This document shows positions 56,653 through 64,000 of a stretch of DNA of 64,000 nt, piece by piece; the stretch's first letter is position 1; every line of letters starts with the position of its first letter. Source of the stretch: Volutella citrinella. Taxonomy: Eukaryota > Ascomycota > Sordariomycetes > Hypocreales > Nectriaceae. The position numbers and the translations under genes were made by a program. The DNA is taken from NCBI GenBank assembly GCA_034401135.1, contig JAWZSP010000001.1, positions 4,092,001-4,156,000 on the forward strand, given 5' to 3'. The notes below the pieces were generated by a model, which saw only the letters and a list, made by a program, of their open reading frames with translations, searched no databases and had not been told where the DNA came from.

Positions 56653-59600
56653 ACCTCGGCCAGACGCTCGCCCCAAGTTATACACACGGTTGACAGAGCA
56701 GGGTTGGTAGAGTTCCTTGCATCAAATCGCATAGGGGCGAGGCTACATTCAGATACTACGACACCCGCAACCCCGGCCGGCGATTGAGTGGCCAATAGAT
56801 GCACATATGATAACTCTTGCGTTGTGCTGCATACGATACACTTCGTCGCTGCTGTCGCATAGTCCAATGATGATTGCTGTTCGAGTTGACACGGCCAAGC
56901 CGACTCGGACTCCCATGTTGAGAATCCGTTGGACCTCTTACATGACCAAAGAACCCAGCTCATATGGAACCCTGCGGTTTCAGTTACGGCCTGCCATTGG
57001 ACCGTGCAGTTTCAGCATCCTGTTGTTTTGCAGCAGGTGGAACAGTGCTGATGGGGCGTCTCAACGTCGCCGAGGTGTCGGTCGGGATTGAGGTCAACTA
57101 CTCCTCCATATTTGCCGCTGCAGATCTACGACTCGTACATTGCATGCCAAGAAGCAGCAAGAGAGACGTCCGCGTCGGCAGCCTCCGTCCCGGAGCGGTC
57201 CTTCGATGGCTCTCTGCCCCGGCTCGAGCGCATCGACCCATTGCCCGCGCCACCGTGGCCTGGCCCGGTGCTACCCCATGAGGAGAAGAATTGGGGAAGC
57301 AGATCCAGCTGGAGCTTCACCGGACCACATCACATGCGCCCGGGGGATTGAGATTCGAGAAGGCACTTGGCGGGGCACGAGCAGAGAGATTGGGGCGTGA
57401 GCTGTGAGTACGGGGTATTGTGGGCAAACGCAGGGACCTGGGCGGCGGAGGCCGTCGGGGATCCGTCCGCATGGCCTCGGTGTTCAGATACGTCTCCGAG
57501 CCTTCACCTCGGCTCCCAATCGAGACGGGTTCGTGTCCTTGGGGGGAGGTCTTGGGAGCGGAGGACCTCGGCCGCCCTCCCCGACGCCCTGATTCCGAGA
57601 GCCTGCTCCGGAGTATGCACGGAGTAGAGACTCCCACTCCTGCCCTCCCTCGCTGCCGCCGAGGACCCTGGCACGTCAGCGACTCGGCGACGCAGGGGCA
57701 GTGCTCTGCGTGACCCAATTACCTTAATCGAGCTGCAGGCGATAGGGTGCAGCCTCCGGTCGGGTTCGTCGGACAAGTGGCGCTATCTACCATCGATGCC
57801 GGTGATGTCCCGAATGTCTCGGCGAAGGTGCGTGCTGAGGACGGACTCAAGATACCAAGCAAGGCTCCTAACTTCCTGCCGTATCAAGTAAACGCATCGT
57901 CCAAGCGTCTGGTCCGCCGAAGCTCTCCTTCTGCTCAGGGTCTAAGGCCATCCGTCTATCCATCCATCCATCCCATCGTGCTATCTTCACCCCGCGGTGC
58001 CGCGCCTCCGCCAACCTGGGGTAATTTGGGAACTTGGGCGCTGGTGGCCGGCCAATTTGGAATCCGGGGTATCGCCGGAGGACCGGACCATCAAGTTCAG
58101 CCAACATTGCAACGCCTTCGGTCCAGCGCTCACCGAGATCGGGGGCTTAGCCGGACGCCGCAAACCCGCCCACGGATTGCGCGAGGGCCCAGCTGGCCAA
58201 GGTGTGCGTGCGGCGCGCGCTTGAGTCTTGCGGGCTTCGGCTGGCGGCCAGCCGGCTCATAGGACCCTGTCGCATCCATCCATTCGTAGGGGCAATTTGC
58301 CCCGTCAAGAGGCGTGCGTCTTCTTTTATCCTTCCCCCAGTCCCTCCTCCCCCCGACTAGCCGGCTCCACGGCCAGGAGTCCAGGACTTTGGGGCCCTAG
58401 CACACAAAAGATAACGATCCTTCTCCACAGCGAGAGTCAGTTGCGGCTTCTTCGGGCAAAAATTACGACAAGCAATTAGTCCCTGGGACTAAATTATGCC
58501 GACGGGAACAACTTGTCAGACGCCATCGAAGCTAGCCTCTTGAACCCTTGGCCACACGTTGTTGCGGAGAACGCCTCTTGTTGGCTGTTGGGTTGTGGAG
58601 CCACGAGAAATCCGCAGCAAGGGTGATGAATCAGTCGGTTGCTATCGTGAGGTTCCCCCGTCAGTCATCGTCTACACCGAGGCCATGTGGACTCTGGTCG
58701 AGCCCAGACTCTGGGGCCAAAGGGGGAAATCCCGCCGAGTTGCGATGCTGACTGACGGTTCTTGGCGGGCAGATCATTTACGTAGCAGCACAACTGGGCC
58801 CCATCGATTTTGGTGTCTTGTGTGGTGTCGATTGCCTGACGGACATGACAACAGTCGTCATCGGCTACGTGGGCCAACTTCCCCGGCAGCCGTTCCTAGA
58901 GACGGAGGTTGATGCGGTGCAACAATGAGAGGTGGATCGGCAGTTGGCTGACACGTCGAGATCCATGACCTGATACGTACATAGTAGTTGAAAGCCGTCT
59001 TCGAATTCAGGCTGGCAAGTTGTGCCTGATGGTGTGGAGCGAGTGGACAACTGCAACCCGACCCCCGATGCGACGATGCTGAGATAGAAAAATCACACGC
59101 AGCCAATGCGCAGCCTGGTCATCGAGGTGAGGCGGGTACGACCTCGATCTGCCTGCGCAAAATTGTCCGGCTGTTGAAGATTCGTATCCGCAGTTTCACA
59201 TGCCAATGTTCGCCCGGCCTGGGGATGGCAGGCTTCTGGGGTAGCAACAACAAGCTTTTGGCAGCCGTCGAATTGATGGCTATTGAAAGCTTGGTTCCAT
59301 TTCGCATGTGATTCCAACCTCACTGCCGATGGATGCACATGGCTATGGCTCCGGTCAGTCACAATCTCTCCGACCATGAACGTCATCAATTTGACGACGA
59401 CCATGGAGGACGATGTACCGTAGAGCTGCGACCATGTCACACTTGTCTCTCTGGTGTCACTATCCACATCATCCACACTATTGAACCTACAAATAGTGTG
59501 AATCAGAGTTTGGACATGGCGATTGCAACACCATGCAGCCATGACAGACGCATTTTCAGCTGCAATTTGGTCTTGTCCACGATATGAGTTACGGCCCATT

Positions 59601-62600
59601 CATCGCAGCAACCTCCCCATTGCCAGCTTCCGGTATCACCCGTATGCGACAGTTATCGCATACCTAGGGAGAGTTGGCGATAAACTATGCCCTAGCTGCA
59701 TCCTCTGGGCGAGATAGAACCACACTTGCGCACATTGATTTCCTGACCCACGCTTTTGCGGCCGGATGGAGTCCCACAGAAGAGGCGGCGAAGTGCCTGG
59801 TCCCTGCGTGTCACTGAAATCAAGTTCCAAGGTCATCTGCTATTGCTCCAACCTAGGCAAGGTGCCATCGTCGCCCTATGCAAGATTGTCGCCAAGCATT
59901 GCCGTGCCTTATCACCAACCAGCACAGTCCTCGGGCGTCGACGAGGCGGGTGGGCCGTTTCAAAAGGCAGCGGTAAAGGGGACATGTTTCGCGCCGTTGC
60001 GGCTGTCGAAAGTTCAGTGGAAGCCAAGCTCCTGTCGCGTTCATATGCTCATGGCAAGGCCGACGGATGCTCTCTGGCTGTCAGATCCCTCGCTAGCCAG
60101 TCTTGATAATTGTCCAATCCGACCCACAGGTCCGTAAGAAAAGAAGATACGACATCAGGCTTTACTAATGATGCGCCATTGACCAGGCTTTGCGTGCCAT
60201 GGAGTGGCGGTTGACTTTGCAGATAGACAGCATGATGACAGCTTTCCCCGGGCATCTGTAGGCAGGAAAATGCGTGCCGCAAGCCGAATTAGCCAGATGA
60301 GCCAAAGACACGCAAGCTGTCGTCATCAGCCCTAACAGGGCGTAGATGTGTTGGCTCTTGAAGTCGGTTGCCAAATCAGGACATGGCTTGGTGACGGGCT
60401 CAAGAATGCACTGGTCGACTCATCAATGACCTGGCCTAGCGGGGAAGACCACTGCCAGCAGGTTTCCTAACATCATCCATCAACCACCCCGAAACTGGCA
60501 TTGCCGGTCCTGCTGACAAGAGACCTCTCTGGGGGCCAAGTGCCAGTTGACTGCCTCTCTTCGCATCCCGTGTCCGTCGAGGCCATCAAATCATCTATCC
60601 CGGCTCTGGCGTCACTCCCCACACACCCCCTCCCTTCCTCCCTCCAGGAAAAAAAACCATCCCTGACAAGGGACTGAGGTGAAATGAGCCAACCCCATCC
60701 AAACCATGCTTTTTCTTCTCCTTTGCGGGGGCGTGGGGCGTGGGGGGCGCCCGACAGTCTGGGGGGTGTGCCTGCGGGATTGCGCTACGGTGGACTGGGC
60801 TGTGTGGGTAAATCGTTCAATCGGTCCCGGCAGCCCTGTCGTCATTCACAGAGTTCTTGTGACATCCCGTCAGCCGGTCGGCGGTGCCTGTGCCTGTCTT
60901 GGGGAGCCGAGCCACGGGATCTGGAGCCGAAGACGATGGCGTGTTGTCCTAGAGGGGAACGGCTTGCCGTTGGGCGCCTGCGATTCCCGAGCCGCGGGAA
61001 GTGGTTTCCGGCGAGCACGATAGACGACGGCCAGGCTGAACCGACTGCTGGTACCCAAAAAGTAGGCGCCAGGTACTGTACTAGAAGGTGGGCAAACGGA
61101 ACGGCAATAGAAGTCGTTGTTGTCACAATGCATGCTCTCTCGTCATGGTGGTGTCCAGTCACGGCAACAAGGCGGTTTCGCGGCTGTCGCCCCGTTTGAG
61201 CAGGGTATGTGGTAGGCATAGCCCTGCAAGAGGGCGTGTGCCGTCGGCTCCATCTTCCGTGGCCATTCCTTTGCGTGCTTCTCGTTGCGTCTTCCGGTCA
61301 AAGGGGGTTTTGCCCCTGGGCGCTGCGAAAAGCGGCAAGCGGCGGCCACTGGGGGGGTGGGTGTGAGCATGTTTGCCCTCTGTGCTATGTATGGACAGCT
61401 AGCAGCACGGGGTATGTGTGTGCTGATAACGTATCAGACAGGAGGTGAGATTGTTGAGATCCGATCCGTCGAATCAATGCCAATTGCCAGGAGGGCTTGC
61501 CGCTCCCGGATGCGCCCCTGGCGTTTTTGAGGCAACCGGCGGCGGCAAAGACGGGACGGCAGTCTCGTTCAGCAGAGGCAGGCTGAGGAACCAACCCAGC
61601 CCCACTGAAGCTAATTACTAGTACCAGCAGTACTTATCCTCTGCGCCCGCTTTGGTCTGCTTTTCGTGTATCCCCTCGTGCTTCGCTGGGCCGCATCACC
61701 GCCGGGCGGTTCGCTCGTTCTCTCGGTTATTTTCCGAGAAAACAGACGACGGGGGAGTCTGCCCTGGTGGCTAGACACGGCACCTGAGCTGCGCTGTCCA
61801 GTGTCCACCTGGCAAATATTATATGGCTAGTCTTAGGTACAAGAAGCACATTCCCCACCCCCACATTATCGCATCGATCATCGAGGCACTCATCAAATTG
61901 CCCGCGCTCCATCCCTTTCCGTCCTTCCATATTTGCGATGGCTGGCTTGGGGCTGTCCTGGGGCTTTCGTATGCTCACAGCTCAACAGTGCGCGCACAAG
62001 GCCGTGTGCGCCAGCATCATCATTTCGGCAACTGAAAGCGGCGGCCTCAATAGAAGTGCGTGCAACAGTCGACGCCTCGTCAAACCAGTGAGGCGAGCGG
62101 TGGCTTCTTCGGCGCTCCATACGCGATTGCTACGGTGTAAGACTACTACCTACTGAGAGTAGTATTTGTAGCACTATTCGTAGTACTAGCACTAGAGGTG
62201 CGACGCTCAACGACAAGCAGTCGTCATGTCGTGTACCTCAAGTGCACGCATACCCCCATTTCATATGATTAGGTTGTGTAATAGTGAGTAGATCATGGAG
62301 AAATAACCGACCACCCATTTCCTTGGCATGGCTGCTTTTGGGCGGTGGGAGTTGAAACATCATTTCAAAAAAGGACTTACACATTCTTCTGGTGGCACCC
62401 GTCACAACCCACCCCTCTTCAACCCCAGGTCCCTTCCCCGCGATACCACCCACACGACGGTCGACGCTGGTGGCCACACGCCCCAAGCGCTGCACCCAAC
62501 CCAGAGTTGCCTCAACACACCACCAGGCGATGGAAGAGCGGGAGGAAGCCCTAATTCGTTGGCACAGTTTAGCGGTGTAGGAGCGCGCCTTGCCTAATTA

Positions 62601-63185
62601 CAACAATCGAGTGGAAATTGAGAGAACGACGGCGGCACAACGCAACACGGACTTCTCAGCGCCGCACACAGAGAGACATCAGGAAGCGAAATGCAAAAAT
62701 GTGAGGCCCGGAAGTGCACTTCCTTGGGTCTTTGGGCTCTTCCTTCCCAGGGTCTCTGGCCTCCAGCAACCATGGACGGACGCACATGCTAGCCTAGCGT
62801 AGGAGTTATACAACAAACCTACCCTTCTCTCACACCGACGATCCGCCTCCTTAGCTCGGCCATAGGTGACCGTTGCAGAGAGGAAGCGCTCGGAAATGTT
62901 GGGCGCCTAGGCTTGACTTGGTCGGTGCATCACGAGCGTGAGAGACGTGTCCACTTGCCTCCGGATAAACAGTTGTTTCCCGCCGCAGTTCCGAGCGGGA
63001 GAGTTGGTGTTTGGTGATTGGACAAGGATCCATAGTCTAGTCAAAAGAAAGAGACTGAGTGTGAGTGTGTGTGTCCATGTGTTTTCTTTTTTCTCCGCCA
63101 ACTAAGATGCTGGACCCCTGCCGCTCATCAGAGAGAAAGTTGACAAGTGACCCCCGCTGATGAACAAGGCGCAGCGAGCTCGCGT

Positions 63186-63240
63186 GTGCTTGCTTGTGTG
63201 TAAATGTGTGTGCGTGTGTGTGCGCGTGTGCGTTGTGCGT
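63186..63240. repeat. GT-rich imperfect microsatellite
   Basis: Interrupted GT/GC dinucleotide tract with TGTGCG variants, about 55 bp. Non-coding. Confidence 0.85.
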
Positions 63241-64000
63241 TGCGTGATACGTACGCGTATGGGTTATCAGCACCTGCTCCTTACTAACCTGTGACTCTTC
63301 CTTCTCTATCGGTGCAAGCACAGCACCTCCATCAGGAGCTGACGTGATCCTCCACTGCTTCTCTCGTCCCGATCGGCCTCTCCGGTCGTCCCCCCCAAGA
63401 AAGACCGGCGGTCCGCCACCTGCCAGCTACGGTGCTTATCGCCAAGTCGCCCCCCCGCCCCCCTTCCCTACCAGGTCCATGCCACGCCCCAGACCACGCC
63501 CCCGCGATACCGCCCGTTTGGGGGCCGGTGCTACTGTAGTCGGCAGCGGAAAAAGGAAAAGGTGAAAAAGAAACTCTGGGGGAGATTGTGCCCCTGACTG
63601 CTACGGGCCTCCTTCGCTCCAGGGTTTTTTCTTCTGTCGGTTTCGTCACACTTCTGCCTTTGACCGGCAGCCCGTCTGGTTGATTTTCCATTGCGCTTCC
63701 GGACGCTAGAGTAATGCACGATGTATGTACTTCGTACAGTAGTGCGAGATATCCCCCCCGATACACTGGGCGACGACTGGGCATCCGCATAACCAAGCCA
63801 GGGCGCTACCCCACCAGACCCCAGCTGCCCTGGTTCCCACTGCCCAGAAGGGCCACGGCTCAGCCAGCCAAATGTTTCACAGCGCCTCCGACACAGCGCT
63901 CGTAGTTACGAACACGATGCTGCCCATATATCCGGCGGTATGTTCGTGTCTAAGGCACCCTTAGTTCAGGCCGCAGTGGCCGTTTGTTTTTATAGGCGGG

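Larger units (their letters stand above)
54932..64000. other. 9-kb region without supported genes at the right end
   Basis: No convincing gene on either strand. After the TIM21 3' UTR comes a lower-GC patch (about 55.1-56.4 kb) with many short A- and T-rich runs, then GC-rich sequence to the window end. A frame near 57.09-57.35 kb (QIYDSYIACQEAARETS and onward) looks more protein-like than its surroundings but has no start, partner exon or recognised domain. GT-rich microsatellites lie at about 63.06-63.08 and 63.19-63.24 kb. Near 62.14-62.20 kb TAGTA-like units recur in both orientations. No tRNA or rRNA was recognised. Confidence 0.5.

Noticed and set aside
1..64000. tRNA, 5S rRNA, CRISPR arrays, bacterial-type promoters and riboswitches
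   Set aside because: I looked for B-box-like GGTTCGANNCC words, the fungal 5S core and spaced direct repeats and found none that fit. The window is fungal nuclear DNA, so bacterial features are not expected. A covariance-model scan would be decisive for RNAs.

Overview
The window reads as nuclear DNA of a filamentous ascomycete, most likely a Sordariomycete and plausibly Hypocreales. The evidence is short spliceosomal introns (about 49-75 nt, GT..AG, often with a CTAAC-like branch site), GC-rich coding sequence, Pezizomycotina-type families (DEF1 with a CUE domain, an FSD-1-like NDT80 factor, an ABCC pump with TMD0, a Dnf3-class flippase), and no operons, Shine-Dalgarno sites, CRISPR or IS elements. 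I cannot name the species.

Twelve protein genes are well supported. Left to right: TFIIB (+, 763-1809); a secreted or anchored type II L-asparaginase (+, 5914-7410); a Dnf3-like P4-ATPase (+, 3 exons, 10505-14980); a 14-TM-type MFS exporter (-, 4 exons, 15303-17367); DEF1 (-, 3 exons, 19101-22121); a full-length ABCC transporter (+, 14 exons, 24073-29262); an unrecognised leucine-rich-repeat-like protein (-, 2 exons, 29340-31141); an FSD-1-like NDT80/PhoG transcription factor (+, 41386-43412, 5' exon unresolved); a bifunctional HPPK-DHPS folate enzyme (-, 3 exons, 47172-48894); a nitronate monooxygenase with a C-terminal AKL peroxisomal signal (+, 3 exons, 50076-51329); the ArfGAP GLO3 (-, 5 exons, 51936-53625); and TIM21 (+, 4 exons, 54065-54931). 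Joining exons at the chosen splice sites keeps each frame open from start to stop, apart from the missing 5' end of the NDT80 gene. None is a pseudogene.

The genes are a mixture of housekeeping functions (transcription, membrane asymmetry, COPI coat traffic, mitochondrial import, folate synthesis) and export or nitrogen functions (MFS, ABCC, asparaginase, nitronate oxidase). I see no biosynthetic cluster. Two divergent pairs (FOL1/NMO and GLO3/TIM21) share intergenic promoters, and three convergent pairs (flippase/MFS, ABCC/LRR, NMO/GLO3) end close together.

Only about 37% of the window is coding. Four gene-poor stretches stand out: 1.8-5.9 kb, 31.1-41.4 kb (about 10 kb in front of the NDT80 factor), 43.4-47.2 kb and 54.9-64.0 kb. 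They hold many 5-bp-unit tandem arrays, homopolymers and simple repeats, a lower-GC patch (about 55.1-56.4 kb), a possible hAT-like relic near 32.35 kb, and only weak small-ORF candidates. No tRNA, rRNA or intact transposon was recognised. I found no clearly new multi-gene system. The best leads are regulatory (a GGTACC cluster, a 13-bp promoter repeat) and splicing oddities (a GC-AG intron, a stop-free in-frame intron, a possibly split start codon).
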